Below, in pieces: positions 45,272 to 55,354 of a DNA stretch of 64,000 nucleotides. Every line of letters begins with the position of its first letter. Position 1 is the stretch's first letter. The notes beneath the pieces were generated by a model that worked only from the letters and a program-made list of their open reading frames with translations, made no database searches and had not been told where the DNA came from. The DNA comes from Aphanothece hegewaldii CCALA 016 (GTDB lineage Bacteria > Cyanobacteriota > Cyanobacteriia > Cyanobacteriales > Microcystaceae), in contig NZ_PXOH01000012.1 of assembly GCF_003007785.1 (NCBI RefSeq), positions 62,001 through 126,000 of the forward strand, in the 5' to 3' direction. The translations under genes were made by a program, and so were the position numbers.

Positions 45272-47800
45272 CTAATCTTCTAATTGGATTTTAACTGGGC
45301 TAACTTTCCAAATTTCATTGCAATATTCTCGAATCGTGCGATCGCTAGAAAATTTAGCCATCCGAGTCGAATTGAGGATCGACATTCTTGTCCATTGTTC
45401 TTGATCTTTATAAGCTTGGCTAACTTTTTCCTGACAATCGATATAAGATTGAAAATCAGCTAACAACATATACTGATCATTATTCAGCAGTGAATCGACA
45501 ATGGGTTTAAATAAATCAGGATCACCGTAGCTAAAATAACCACTCTTAATGCGATCGATTACGCCTTTGAGTTCTCGGTTATGGGTGTAGTAATCCATCG
45601 GATTGTATCCCTCTGCTTTCTTAGCATAAACTTCCTCTGCTGTCAAGCCAAAAAGGAAAAAGTTTTCGGCTCCTGCTTCTTCTCGAATCTCAATATTAGC
45701 CCCATCGAGTGTACCAATGGTCAACGCGCCATTCATAGCGAATTTCATGTTACCTGTACCAGAAGCTTCTTTCCCTGCTGTCGAAACTTGTTCGGATAAA
45801 TCGGCTGCAGGATAGATGCGTTGTCCCAGAGAAACATTAAAATTAGGTAAGAAGACGACTTTTATTCGACCTGCAACATCGGGATCTTTGTTGACGATCT
45901 CAGCGACAGAGTTGACCAATTTTATGATCAATTTTGCCATAAAGTAGCCAGGTGCGGCTTTACCACCAAAGATAAAGGTTTTGGGTACTATTTCGACATT
46001 GGGATTTTGTTTAATCCGATTGTACAAAGCAATGATGTGTAATACGGCTAGATGTTGGCGTTTATATTCGTGAATACGTTTGACTTGAACATCAAAGATC
46101 GAATTAACATCAACTTCAATATTGCGCGTTTTTAGAATATAAGCGGCTAAATTCTGCTTATTTTCTTGTTTAATATTGCGCCAACGGGTACAAAACTCAG
46201 GATCATCAATATAAGCTTCAAGTTGTCTCATTTCCGAGAGATCTTTAAGCCAATTATCCCCAATTTTTTCGCTAATGAGTTGAGAAAGTTTCGGGTTACT
46301 GAGTAATATCCAGCGTCGCGGGGTAACTCCATTGGTTTTGTTGAAGAATTTTTTTGGCCATAATAGCGCGAATTCTCGTAGTGTATCTTTTTTCAAGAGT
46401 TCAGTATGGAGGGCTGCAACACCGTTGATCGAATGGCTACCCACACAAGCTAAATTAGCCATACGAATTAGCTTTTCTCCTCTTACTTCTTCGATTATAG
46501 AAAGTTTAGAGACTAATTCTTCTTGATCGGGAAACCAGATGCGTACATCTTCTAAGAAGTGATGATTAATGAGATAGATAATTTCAAGATGTCGGGGTAG
46601 GAGTTTTCCAAACAAACTGGCGGGCCAACGTTCGAGGGCTTCTGGCATTAGGGTATGATTGGTATAAGCAAAGGTTTTTTGAGTTATTGACCACGCTTGT
46701 TCCCAAGTTAAGCCATTTTCATCAACCAGTAAACGCATTAATTCAGCGATCGCAACTGCAGGATGAGTGTCATTAAGCTGAATTGAAAATCGTTCGTAGA
46801 AATTGTCTAGACTTTTATTAGTTTTCAGGTGAAGACGGATCAAGTCTTGTAAGGAAGCACAGACAAAGAAATATTGTTGAGCTAACCGTAATTCTCGACC
46901 GGCAGGAGTATTATCATTCGGATAGAGAACTTTTGAGATCGTCTCAGCGTCCATTTTTTCGGCGACTGCTTGATCATATTGCCCAGAGTTGAACGCATCA
47001 AAGTTAAATGCTTCGCTTGCTTCAGCTTTCCATAACCGTAGTGGGTTAACGGTATTGGTTTTATAGCCAGGTACTGGTGTATCATGAGGGATCGCTAAAA
47101 CGATTCGTTCGGGAACCCAATTAACTTTTGTATTTCCTTTATCATCGTGATAGAGTTCGGTAAAGCCACCTAATTTAATTTCGACTGTTTCATCAGGACG
47201 AGGTAACTCCCAAGGATTGCCAAATCTGAGCCAATTATCGGGAATTTCGGCTTGCCATCCGTTTTTTAGCATTTGATGGAAGATCCCGAATTCGTAGCGA
47301 ATACCATAGCCAATAGCGGGAATTTCTAAACTCGCTAGAGAGTCGAGAAAACAAGCGGCTAAACGTCCTAAACCGCCATTTCCTAAACCTGGATCGGGTT
47401 CTTGTTCTAGAATTTCATCAAAATCTAAGCCCAATTCTTCGATCACTTGGCGTACTTCGTCATAGATTCCTAGATTAACTAGATTATTACCCAGATGGCG
47501 ACCCATGAGGAATTCTGCTGATAGATAGCAAACTAATTTTCCTTGTTCGGTTTTGTAGGTGTCTACCGTTTTGAGAAAACGTAGTAAAAGTCGATCACGA
47601 ATTGTGTAAGCCAGAGCAACATAATAATCATACAGAGAGGCATCAGCCCTATTTGTTCCCTGTAAAAAGAAAAGATTATCGAAGAAAGCCCGTTTGAGTG
47701 CTTTAGGACTCATTCCGGTGCGATCGTCTTCTACTTTAATAGTAGGTTCAATAGTCGGAGCAAGGCTATTTTCAGTTTCAGATAGATAGATGTTCTCCAT
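45272..47800 (-). CDS. glgP: Glycogen phosphorylase
   Basis: 842 residues, normal length. Conserved features: KAFFDNLFFLQGTNR near the start, LGNGGLGRLAACFLDSLASL, the active-site loops FGIFHQ, and KTFIFGGKAAPGYFMAKLII. The pyridoxal-phosphate motif is EASGTGNMKFAMNGALTIGT, containing the Lys that forms the Schiff base. It releases glucose-1-phosphate from glycogen, which fits the neighbouring debranching-type glucosidase and glycosyltransferases. Confidence 0.96.
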   Translation of the reverse strand: MENIYLSETENSLAPTIEPTIKVEDDRTGMSPKALKRAFFDNLFFLQGTNRADASLYDYYVALAYTIRDRLLLRFLKTVDTYKTEQGKLVCYLSAEFLMGRHLGNNLVNLGIYDEVRQVIEELGLDFDEILEQEPDPGLGNGGLGRLAACFLDSLASLEIPAIGYGIRYEFGIFHQMLKNGWQAEIPDNWLRFGNPWELPRPDETVEIKLGGFTELYHDDKGNTKVNWVPERIVLAIPHDTPVPGYKTNTVNPLRLWKAEASEAFNFDAFNSGQYDQAVAEKMDAETISKVLYPNDNTPAGRELRLAQQYFFVCASLQDLIRLHLKTNKSLDNFYERFSIQLNDTHPAVAIAELMRLLVDENGLTWEQAWSITQKTFAYTNHTLMPEALERWPASLFGKLLPRHLEIIYLINHHFLEDVRIWFPDQEELVSKLSIIEEVRGEKLIRMANLACVGSHSINGVAALHTELLKKDTLREFALLWPKKFFNKTNGVTPRRWILLSNPKLSQLISEKIGDNWLKDLSEMRQLEAYIDDPEFCTRWRNIKQENKQNLAAYILKTRNIEVDVNSIFDVQVKRIHEYKRQHLAVLHIIALYNRIKQNPNVEIVPKTFIFGGKAAPGYFMAKLIIKLVNSVAEIVNKDPDVAGRIKVVFLPNFNVSLGQRIYPAADLSEQVSTAGKEASGTGNMKFAMNGALTIGTLDGANIEIREEAGAENFFLFGLTAEEVYAKKAEGYNPMDYYTHNRELKGVIDRIKSGYFSYGDPDLFKPIVDSLLNNDQYMLLADFQSYIDCQEKVSQAYKDQEQWTRMSILNSTRMAKFSSDRTIREYCNEIWKVSPVKIQLED

Positions 47801-47997
47801 GTTTACTTGTCCTTTAGGCTGATATGCTTAATCCTAGATGATCTGATTCCAGAGAAAAAACGTTTGTCAGGATAATTTGACACTTTCTGTGGCTTAATGC
47901 TAAAAAGATCGCTCTAGCAGTATAAGGTTATTCGGGCTTTTTGCCATTAATTTTTTCTTTTTTTCAGAATGCTTTAAACTGCTAGATATTTAAGGTT

Positions 47998-48537
47998 CTA
48001 GCGTCTTTTTTTGCGTTTTTGTGGCTTAGATCTCCGTTTTAGCCTTTTGTATGACGAGCCTAACCAATCACTTATACTATGACTCATTGCTCCGAGTTCT
48101 AAGCCGATTATAAGTGCTATAACCTCATAAGGATATACTCGCGTTAATAATTGCCATATTTCATCAAATATTTGCTCCTTATTCCAATTATTCCCCCAAA
48201 ATAATTGTATGGTCAAAATAAACGGCAATCCGAGCAAAATTAGCACAGAACTAAGATAAAGTATACGAACAAAAGTACCAACTAACAAGCCATGAGATAA
48301 CCAAGAACGATGGCGGATCATTGACTGATAGGGTTGCCAGATCCAGCGCAAAAATCCCCATCTTTTGTACTGAACCGAATAGATATCGAGATCGGGTCCA
48401 AACATTAGCCCGCTAAATAGAAAGCCACTCGATATAATTAAGGTGAGTTCGCCACTTCGACTGAGCAGTAAGGATAAAACGACGAGCCAAGGCAATGACC
48501 AAAGGGTAATGCGATCGTGTGTGCGACCTGAAGGCAT
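47998..48537 (-). CDS. DUF2227 putative metal-binding membrane protein
   Basis: 179 residues from ATG 48537, giving MPSGRTHDRITLWSLPWLV; a TTG nine codons upstream is less plausible. Several hydrophobic segments and the motifs GRTHDRIT, MFGPDLDIYS, RHRSWLSHG and ISDWLGS match DUF2227, with His/Asp residues (HD, DLD, RHR, SHG) that could bind a metal in the membrane. Function unknown. C-terminus is very basic. Confidence 0.75.
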   Translation of the reverse strand: MPSGRTHDRITLWSLPWLVVLSLLLSRSGELTLIISSGFLFSGLMFGPDLDIYSVQYKRWGFLRWIWQPYQSMIRHRSWLSHGLLVGTFVRILYLSSVLILLGLPFILTIQLFWGNNWNKEQIFDEIWQLLTRVYPYEVIALIIGLELGAMSHSISDWLGSSYKRLKRRSKPQKRKKRR

Positions 48538-48604
48538 GAAAAAAAAGATAAAAATAGTTGTCAATTCTTAAAAGTATATGTTATCCTAGTAAAGCGTGTG
48601 AAAA

Positions 48605-48676
48605 GGGCGATTAGCTCAACGGTAGAGCGCCTGCCTTACAAGCAGGATGTTACAGGTTCAAATCCTGTATCGCCCA
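48605..48676 (+). tRNA. tRNA-Val(UAC)
   Basis: Acceptor GGGCGAT/ATCGCCC, D arm GCTCAACGGTAGAGC, anticodon stem CCTGC/GCAGG with loop CTTACAA (anticodon TAC), T arm TACAGGTTCAAATCCTGTA. No encoded CCA. Reads GUA (and other GUN by wobble). Confidence 0.96.
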
Positions 48677-49082
48677 TTTTAAAGAAAATATATAAATTAA
48701 TTAAGCTTATTTTAATAGTCATATTTAGGTCAACCTGAGCTAAGTTATTATATTAATTTACTGCACGTTATTAAGTTAAATAAACCGATTTGATTATGAT
48801 CAGCTTATTTAAGATATAGAGTACTGATGATAACGAGGGATATAATTTAAGTCATTGGGTAATGATAGAATTTGTTGGCTATTGTTGGACGAAAAGCAAC
48901 TGGTCTATCAATAGTTAAGAAACACAAAGAAACAAAGAGCATCCCCAGTCAATCAAATTAATACTAGAAGTCTTTTAAAATAAGCTGTTTATCATTTTTT
49001 GATACAAAACTTCAGTTAAAATAAAAGATGAATCTCACTTAAGATATTGAAATCTCTCCCAACCCGTTGTAAAGTAGACATA
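48677..49082. other. Gene-free AT-rich spacer after tRNA-Val
   Basis: About 400 bp with no coding frame that I can support. CACAAAGAAACAAAGAGC near 48920 loosely resembles CACAAAGAAATTAAATAG in TnpB element copy A, so the left part of element copy B may begin in this stretch, but no end hairpin was found. Confidence 0.35.
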
Positions 49083-49221
49083 TACCGTAGGGCATACGGA
49101 AATATACGCTTGTGGGATCTATCCGTTAAGTGGAGGCTACCTAAAAGTAGTGCTTCGGGTAGGACATGAATAACTAGAGTTATTCAGCCCAAGAAACCCT
49201 TGATTTATCGTGGGTATGTCA
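49083..49221 (+). mobile_element. Orphan TnpB 3' end (IS200/IS605-type right end), copy B
   Basis: Reads TVGHTEIYACGIYPLSGGYL in frame, then KVVLRVGHE and a stop: a TnpB C-terminal tail. The following DNA has ACATGAA, then ATTCAGCCCAAGAA identical to copy A, an imperfect hairpin (ACCCTTGATTTATCGTGGGT) and TATGTCA at 49215-49221. Copy A shares GTAGGGCATAC, ACGCTTGTGGGAT, GACATGAA and ATTCAGCCCAAGAA. No transposase body remains and the left end is not recognised. It ends 56 bp before the trxA start codon. Confidence 0.65.
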
Positions 49222-49277
49222 CTCGATAGAATTTGTCAAGTCTTAGATAGTAATGCGCTCAGTAAAGGATTTTCAAT

Positions 49278-49601
49278 ATGTCAACAGCAGCCCCAGTTAC
49301 AGATTCAAGTTTTAAAGAAGAGGTTTTAGATAGCGAAATTCCTGTTCTGGTGGATTTTTGGGCTCCTTGGTGTGGACCCTGCCGTATGGTCGCTCCCGTT
49401 GTCGATGAGATTTCTGAACAATATGCCGGCCAAATTAAGGTAGTCAAACTCAACACAGACGAAAATCCTAATATTGCCAGTCAATACGGAATTCGCAGCA
49501 TTCCAACTCTGATGATCTTTAAGGGGGGTCAACGAGTTGATATGGTGGTTGGTGCTGTTCCCAAAACGACTTTAGCTACTACCCTCGAAAAGTATCTTTA
49601 G
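49278..49601 (+). CDS. trxA: Thioredoxin
   Basis: 107 residues, m-type. [21 protein letters not shown] contains the redox-active [34 protein letters not shown] carries the cis-Pro and the structural motif. Reduces disulfides in the cytoplasm, including Calvin-cycle targets. Upstream DNA contains a TnpB 3'-end remnant, so its promoter has been partly rebuilt by an insertion. Confidence 0.97.
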   Translation: MSTAAPVTDSSFKEEVLDSEIPVLVDFWAPWCGPCRMVAPVVDEISEQYAGQIKVVKLNTDENPNIASQYGIRSIPTLMIFKGGQRVDMVVGAVPKTTLATTLEKYL

Positions 49602-49626
49602 CCGTTTTTCCCGATTTCCAATGTTT

Positions 49627-49661
49627 AAAAGCCGCTTTTGTCTGTAGCAAAGGCGGTTTTT
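49627..49661 (+). terminator. Intrinsic terminator of trxA
   Basis: CCGCTTTTG and CAAAGGCGG form a 9-bp stem (one G-T wobble) around TCTGTAG, followed by TTTTT. A-run before and T-run after the stem; located 26 bp after the trxA stop. Confidence 0.85.
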
Positions 49662-49690
49662 GATTACTGGTTACCAAGCATTTTAAAAAG

Positions 49691-49773
49691 GGTTTGACAA
49701 CCAAACTGCACGCCGTTTCGCTGACTTTTAAAGTCAGCGAAACGGCGTGCAGTCGCCTTCCGCGACCCCTACG
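49691..49773. repeat. Dispersed GGGTTTG-CAAACCCC repeat (copy 4) interrupted by a perfect palindrome
   Basis: GGGTTTGACAACCAAA at 49691-49705 and CCCCTACGG at about 49766 on are the two halves of the repeat at 16334. Between them (about 49706-49765) lies an unrelated unit. The core 49705-49753 is a perfect palindrome: 24-bp arms ACTGCACGCCGTTTCGCTGA.../...TCAGCGAAACGGCGTGCAGT around a single T. GTCGCCTTCCGCGA follows. The same ACTGC...GCAGT plus GCCTT-CGCG plan occurs at 10519-10561. Confidence 0.75.
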
Positions 49774-49778
49774 GATAT

Positions 49779-50096
49779 TTATAGCTTAACTTCAATGTCT
49801 ACCCCTGCCGGTAAATCCAATTTCATCAAAGCATCAATGGTTTTAGAAGAAGGTTGATAAATATCGATAATGCGTCGATGGGTACGAGTTTCAAAATGTT
49901 CACGGGAATCTTTATCAACGTGAGGCGATCGCAGTACACAATAAATCTTACGCTTGGTAGGTAAAGGAATAGGTCCAATTGCTGTAGCATTGGTACGATT
50001 AGCGGTATCTACTATTTTCTCGCAAGAGGTGTCGAGTAGACGGCGGTCAAATGCTTTGAGACGAATTCTGATTTTTTGTTGTTGAAGTGTAGCCAT
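49779..50096 (-). CDS. rpsJ: 30S ribosomal protein S10
   Basis: 105 residues. [61 protein letters not shown] and [11 protein letters not shown] are the conserved blocks. Also known as NusE in antitermination. It is last in the rpsL-rpsG-fusA-tuf-rpsJ order, the cyanobacterial str operon with S10 appended. Confidence 0.97.
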   Translation of the reverse strand: MATLQQQKIRIRLKAFDRRLLDTSCEKIVDTANRTNATAIGPIPLPTKRKIYCVLRSPHVDKDSREHFETRTHRRIIDIYQPSSKTIDALMKLDLPAGVDIEVKL

Positions 50097-50208
50097 AGTT
50101 TTAGTCTTTAGTTTTCAAGGTGCCAAATGAATAATAAACGATAAGAATGGAGCAGACTAAATACTTGACAAAATGCCAATGATCTGCTCCATTATTTTTT
50201 AGGTCATC

Positions 50209-51438
50209 CTACTTCAGAATTTTAGTAACAACTCCAGAACCAATGGTACGACCGCCTTCACGGATCGCAAAACGCATTTGCTCTTCAATAGCGATCGGGT
50301 TGATCAATTCTACGGTCATTTTGATGCGATCGCCAGGCATAACCATTTCTACGGCATCTCCATCATCAGAGGTGTAGTCTTTAATGGTTCCAGTTACGTC
50401 GGTTGTCCGTACATAGAATTGAGGACGATAGTTTTTAAAGAATGGGGTATGACGACCACCTTCTTCTTTAGTTAAAACGTAAACTTCTCCTTCAAACTGA
50501 GTGTGAGGAGTGATCGAACCTGGTTTAGCGATAACCATACCCCGTTCGATATCTTCTTTCTGCACACCACGAAGAAGTAAACCTACGTTATCTCCAGCTA
50601 ACCCTTCTTCGAGGGATTTTTGGAACATTTCTACACCTGTAACGGTGGTACTGCGGGTGGCTTTAATGCCGACGAGTTCGACGTTTTCGCCAACTTTGAC
50701 TTTACCGCGTTCGATCCGTCCGGTCGCTACTGTACCCCGTCCTGTAATGGAGAATACGTCTTCTACTGCCATCAGGAAGGGCTTATCAATTTCTCTTTCA
50801 GGGGTAGGAATGTATTCATCTACTGCGGTCATCAGGTCATAGATTTTATCTACCCATTCGTTGTCACCTTTAACGGTTTTGGGGTTGGCTACCATTGCCT
50901 CTAAAGCTTTGACAGCAGAACCCGCAACGATGGGGGTATCATCTCCTGGGAAACCATAGTCGCTCAAGAGTTCACGTACTTCTAGTTCGACTAGCTCAAT
51001 TAATTCCTCATCGTCTACTAGGTCTTTTTTGTTTAAGAAGATGACAAGACGAGGTACACCAACTTGTTTCGCTAAAAGAATATGTTCACGAGTTTGAGGC
51101 ATGGGGCCATCTGCTGCGGAGACAACCAAAATACCACCGTCCATCTGTGCTGCACCTGTGATCATGTTTTTCACATAGTCAGCGTGTCCTGGACAGTCTA
51201 CGTGAGCATAGTGACGATCTTCGGTTTCGTATTCTACGTGAGCGGTATTGATCGTAATACCCCGTGCTTTTTCTTCGGGAGCCGCATCAATGTCATCGTA
51301 TTTTCTAGCTTTTGCTTGACCTAATGCTGCTAAAGTCATGGTGATAGCAGCCGTTAGGGTGGTTTTACCGTGATCTACGTGACCGATGGTACCGATGTTA
51401 ACGTGGGGTTTATTCCGTTCAAATTTTGCGCGTGCCAT
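50209..51438 (-). CDS. tuf: Elongation factor Tu
   Basis: 409 residues. G-motifs: [23 protein letters not shown] and SAVKAL. The N-terminus [28 protein letters not shown] is standard, and the cyanobacterial insert near residues 180-200 ([16 protein letters not shown]) is present. Delivers aminoacyl-tRNA to the ribosome. Part of the str operon. Confidence 0.98.
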   Translation of the reverse strand: MARAKFERNKPHVNIGTIGHVDHGKTTLTAAITMTLAALGQAKARKYDDIDAAPEEKARGITINTAHVEYETEDRHYAHVDCPGHADYVKNMITGAAQMDGGILVVSAADGPMPQTREHILLAKQVGVPRLVIFLNKKDLVDDEELIELVELEVRELLSDYGFPGDDTPIVAGSAVKALEAMVANPKTVKGDNEWVDKIYDLMTAVDEYIPTPEREIDKPFLMAVEDVFSITGRGTVATGRIERGKVKVGENVELVGIKATRSTTVTGVEMFQKSLEEGLAGDNVGLLLRGVQKEDIERGMVIAKPGSITPHTQFEGEVYVLTKEEGGRHTPFFKNYRPQFYVRTTDVTGTIKDYTSDDGDAVEMVMPGDRIKMTVELINPIAIEEQMRFAIREGGRTIGSGVVTKILK

Positions 51439-51542
51439 TGTATGTTTGTTTCCTTTTTTCTGTTCTAAGATTTTTCAGCCTCGTTATTCAGTTAACAGCC
51501 AGAAACTGGACTAACTGTTAACTGGTAACGATTTACTGATTT

Positions 51543-53621
51543 TTAGGCGTTCCCTTTGCTTTTAGCGATGATCGCTTCGGCGACGTTACGAGGGACTTCG
51601 TCGTAGTTACTGAACTCCATAGTAAAGATCCCTCGTCCTTGCGTTTTTGACCGAATATCGGTCGCATAGCCAAACATCTCAGCTAAAGGTACTTTAGAAG
51701 ATACTTTAGCGATGCCAGCTTCGGAGTTCATACCTTCGATCGCACCGCGACGCGAGTTAAGATCACCCATGACATCCCCTAGGAAGTCTTCTGGTACTTC
51801 TACTTCTACTTTCATCGTGGGTTCGAGGATCACGGGTGATGCTTTGCTTACAGCATTTTTCACGGCCATTGATCCAGCGATCTTAAATGCCATTTCGTTA
51901 GAGTCTACTTCATGGTAAGACCCGTCCGTCAAAGTCACTTTGAGGTCAATTACAGGATATCCTGCAATAATTCCCGTTTCACAAGTCTCTTTGATTCCTT
52001 GTTCGATGGCAGGAATATATTCTTTAGGAACAGCACCACCAACGATTTTAGAAACAAATTGAAAACCTGTGCCAGGCTCACCTGGTTCTAAGTTAACAAC
52101 AACGTGACCATATTGACCTTTACCACCACTTTGACGGATGTATTTTCCTTCAACGTTTTGGACTGGTTTACGAACGGTTTCACGATAAGCAACTTGGGGT
52201 TTACCGACGTTAGCTTCCACTTTGTATTCTCGTAGCATCCGATCTACAAGAATCTCTAAGTGTAACTCACCCATTCCCGCAATAATCGTTTGATTCGTTT
52301 CAGGATCGGTGTTAACGCGGAAAGTTGGGTCTTCATCAGATAAAGCTTGTAATGCTTTGCCCAATTTTTCCATATCCTGTTTGGTCTTGGGTTCAACTGC
52401 AACAGAGATCACGGGTTCTGGAATAAACAGCGATTCTAGAACAATTGAGTTGTTTTCATCACACAGAGTATCGCCTGTGATGGTGTTTTTTAAGCCAATA
52501 GCCGCCCCTAAATCCCCTGCTCTAAGTTCGTCTACTTCGATCCGCTCGTTGGATTTGAGAATAATCAAACGCGAGATCCGTTCTTTGGTATCTTTGGTTG
52601 AGTTGTAGGCATAGCTACCCTTTTGTAAGACACCCGAATAAACCCTTAAGAAGGTTAAACGGCCAAACGGATCGGCCATAATTTTGAATGCTAAAGCAGA
52701 GAAAGGCTCGGTATCATCGGCTTTTCTGACTGCTTCAGTTCCATCGGGAAGAATTCCTTTAATTGCGACAACTTCAGTCGGTGAGGGTAAATAATCAACG
52801 ACGGCATCGAGTAAGGGTTGTACTCCTTTGTTTTTGAAAGCAGAACCACAAAGCATCGGCATAATTGAGCCATCGATGGTTCCTTTTCTTAAACCGCGTC
52901 TGATTTCTTCTTCCGTTAGTTCTTCACCTTCTAAATATTTTTCTAGAAGTTCTTCTTCTGTTTCCGCAACTGCTTCTACTAATTTGGTGCGGTATTCTTG
53001 TGCCAGTTCTTGTAATTCTGCTGGAATTTCAGTATCTATGACTTCTTTACCGAGATCATCTTTATAGACTTTCGCTTTCATTGTTACTAAGTCTACTAAG
53101 CCAGCAAAGTCGGTTTCACTGCCAATGGGAATTTGAATCGGAACTGCATTCGCTCTGAGGCGATCTTTTACTTGTGAATATACTTTGTAAAAGTTTGCTC
53201 CTGTGCGATCCATTTTGTTGACAAATGCGATCCGAGGAACTTTGTAGCGATCGGCTTGTCTCCAAACGGTTTCCGACTGGGGCTGAACGCCGCCGACTGA
53301 ACAAAATACAGCAACTACTCCATCTAAAACACGCATTGAGCGTTCTACTTCGATGGTAAAGTCTACGTGACCTGGAGTATCAATAATATTAATCCGATGA
53401 TCTCGCCAACTTGTACTAATCGCAGCCGCCGTGATCGTAATCCCTCTTTCTCGCTCTTGCTCCATCCAGTCTGTTACTGCTGTTCCATCATGGACTTCAC
53501 CAATTTTATGAGCGACACCTGTATAGAATAGGATTCGTTCCGTCGTTGTTGTTTTGCCCGCATCTATATGCGCTGCGATACCGATATTCCGTACTCTCTC
53601 CAGTGGGATGGTACGAGCCAC
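51543..53621 (-). CDS. fusA: Elongation factor G
   Basis: 692 residues, full length. [28 protein letters not shown] and NKMDRTGAN are the GTPase motifs; domains II-V follow in order ([62 protein letters not shown]). Drives translocation and ribosome recycling. Part of the str operon. Confidence 0.98.
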   Translation of the reverse strand: MARTIPLERVRNIGIAAHIDAGKTTTTERILFYTGVAHKIGEVHDGTAVTDWMEQERERGITITAAAISTSWRDHRINIIDTPGHVDFTIEVERSMRVLDGVVAVFCSVGGVQPQSETVWRQADRYKVPRIAFVNKMDRTGANFYKVYSQVKDRLRANAVPIQIPIGSETDFAGLVDLVTMKAKVYKDDLGKEVIDTEIPAELQELAQEYRTKLVEAVAETEEELLEKYLEGEELTEEEIRRGLRKGTIDGSIMPMLCGSAFKNKGVQPLLDAVVDYLPSPTEVVAIKGILPDGTEAVRKADDTEPFSALAFKIMADPFGRLTFLRVYSGVLQKGSYAYNSTKDTKERISRLIILKSNERIEVDELRAGDLGAAIGLKNTITGDTLCDENNSIVLESLFIPEPVISVAVEPKTKQDMEKLGKALQALSDEDPTFRVNTDPETNQTIIAGMGELHLEILVDRMLREYKVEANVGKPQVAYRETVRKPVQNVEGKYIRQSGGKGQYGHVVVNLEPGEPGTGFQFVSKIVGGAVPKEYIPAIEQGIKETCETGIIAGYPVIDLKVTLTDGSYHEVDSNEMAFKIAGSMAVKNAVSKASPVILEPTMKVEVEVPEDFLGDVMGDLNSRRGAIEGMNSEAGIAKVSSKVPLAEMFGYATDIRSKTQGRGIFTMEFSNYDEVPRNVAEAIIAKSKGNA

Positions 53622-53785
53622 AGCAACCTCCTTTGTTAATTTTTACTAAGCGTGAGTTTTATTTCTAGAGATTTATTTACACTATTTACAATTCTATACT
53701 TTTCTTTGCGAAAATATTCTAGCGGTAGAGGAGGTAATTCCACCGCCTAACCCTTTTTTTGTTCGGTAATCCATACTAAATTTCT

Positions 53786-54256
53786 TTAGTACCGATAGTG
53801 AGCAAAGGCTTTGTTCGCTTCTGCCATGCGGTGGGTTTCTTCGCGTTTTTTGATGGTAGCTCCCGTTTCATTAGCTGCATCTAAAATTTCATTCGCTAAT
53901 TTACCAGCCATTGTTTTACCACCTCTGGCACGAGCATAATGGATCAACCAACGTAAGGCTAGGGCGGTTCCTCTCGCGGAACGAACTTCCATTGGTACTT
54001 GATAAGTTGCACCACCTACCCGACGCGCTTTTACTTCGACTAGAGGGGTTACGTTTTTAATCGCTTTTTCAAATACTTCTAATGGATCAGATCCCGTCCG
54101 TTCTCCAACGGTTTTTAGGGCATCATAGACGATGCCAGATGCTACTGATTTTTTTCCGCTACTCATAACCCGACGAATGGTCATGTTAATCAGTACACTG
54201 TTATACATTGCGTCTGGCGGAACAGGACGCTTTTTAATGTTTTTACGACGAGACAT
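53786..54256 (-). CDS. rpsG: 30S ribosomal protein S7
   Basis: 156 residues. [54 protein letters not shown] and [16 protein letters not shown] match S7. Nucleates the 30S head. Fits between rpsL and fusA. Confidence 0.98.
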   Translation of the reverse strand: MSRRKNIKKRPVPPDAMYNSVLINMTIRRVMSSGKKSVASGIVYDALKTVGERTGSDPLEVFEKAIKNVTPLVEVKARRVGGATYQVPMEVRSARGTALALRWLIHYARARGGKTMAGKLANEILDAANETGATIKKREETHRMAEANKAFAHYRY

Positions 54257-54321
54257 GGTTTGATTTTCTTCTCCTAGTCAACCAAAATTTAAAGCTTCTG
54301 CAAGAATAAATAAAAGTTATT

Positions 54322-54702
54322 TTATTTCGTTGCTTTAGGACGCTTTGCACCGTATTTAGAGCGACCTTGTTGGCGATTTTTTACGCCCTGAGCGTCTAAT
54401 GTGCCACGAACAATGTGATATCTTACTCCAGGTAAATCTTTAACCCGACCGCCCCGAATTAACACCACAGAGTGTTCTTGTAGGTTATGGCCAATTCCTG
54501 GAATGTAAGCTGTTACTTCAAATCCTGATGTTAAACGAACCCTGGCTACTTTACGCAGTGCTGAGTTAGGTTTTTTCGGAGTTGTGGTATAAACTCTTGT
54601 ACAAACTCCTCTACGCTGAGGACATTGCTTGAGTGCTGGTGATTTGGTTTTTCTTTTAATTTTGGATCGCTCGGTGCGAATTAATTGTTGAATGGTGGGC
54701 AT
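54322..54702 (-). CDS. rpsL: 30S ribosomal protein S12
   Basis: 126 residues. [49 protein letters not shown] and [29 protein letters not shown] are diagnostic. The KKPNSA Lys is the site where streptomycin-resistance substitutions arise in other bacteria; it is wild type here. First gene of the operon. Confidence 0.98.
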   Translation of the reverse strand: MPTIQQLIRTERSKIKRKTKSPALKQCPQRRGVCTRVYTTTPKKPNSALRKVARVRLTSGFEVTAYIPGIGHNLQEHSVVLIRGGRVKDLPGVRYHIVRGTLDAQGVKNRQQGRSKYGAKRPKATK

Positions 54703-54799
54703 GAGTTATTTTAAGGCCTGTGTAACTTCCTTATTAAGCATCCTAGAATCGTTGACAAAAGGCTATTTTAGCAATTTTTGTGATACGCTGTCAAGAAAA

Positions 54800-55123
54800 T
54801 TAAGTTTCAAAGGACAAACCACAGCCACAAGTCGCCGATGCTTGGGGATTATGAAAGCGAAATCCGCCACCCATCAAGTCTTCAGCATAATCTAATTTTA
54901 GGTTTTGTAAATAAGGGTCACAGGATAGGTCAATTACAATGTTAATGTCTTGACTTTTTTCTAAGCGATCGCTCGATTCTGGCTGTTGAGTGAATTCTAA
55001 ATCATAATATAGTCCTGAACAGCCACCTGTTTTAATCCCAATTCGTAAATAAGTATTTAGCTGTTGACGGCTTTTTTGTAAACGTTTAATTTCTTTAACG
55101 GCTGCTGGAGTGAGTTCAATCAT
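54800..55123 (-). CDS. A-type Fe-S cluster carrier (IscA/SufA family)
   Basis: 107 residues from ATG 55123 (MIELTPAAVKEIKRLQ), preferred over the in-frame TTG at 55159. The three conserved Cys are in GGCSGLYYD and CGCG near the end. LMGGGFRFHNPQA precedes the second cluster. The protein transfers Fe-S clusters to apoproteins. It is read in the same direction upstream of rpsL, 97 bp away, and could be cotranscribed with the str operon. Confidence 0.88.
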   Translation of the reverse strand: MIELTPAAVKEIKRLQKSRQQLNTYLRIGIKTGGCSGLYYDLEFTQQPESSDRLEKSQDINIVIDLSCDPYLQNLKLDYAEDLMGGGFRFHNPQASATCGCGLSFET

Positions 55124-55279
55124 ATTTTGAGTAGGCTTTGGGCTGGTTCGTCCTGACAAACAAATTTAATACTATTTCAATATTATGTATTGCCATGTAG
55201 CAGGAAGTGTGCAGAAGCTTCAATAACTCTTTAATTTCCCACTGCTAAAATTTTACCATCTAGTCTCACCAAACTAAAT

Positions 55280-55329
55280 GTACATTGCTCCTTTAAATTC
55301 GCGTAAATGCGACAAAAAGAACAATGTAC
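55280..55329. repeat. Long-stem inverted repeat
   Basis: GTACATTG (55280-55287) and CAATGTAC (55322-55329) form perfect 8-bp outer arms; TCGCGTAAATGCGA inside forms another short stem. It lies between the LEA-like gene and the Fe-S carrier gene, both minus strand, and may be a terminator for the former. Confidence 0.5.
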
Positions 55330-55354
55330 GAGGGACTAAATTAGTCTTAATCTT

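Noticed and set aside
48920-49082. Left end of TnpB copy B
   Set aside because: Only a weak CACAAAGAAA similarity to copy A; no end hairpin, so the boundary was not called.
50278-53304. Several frames opposite tuf and fusA
   Set aside because: They are antisense shadows of highly conserved translation genes.
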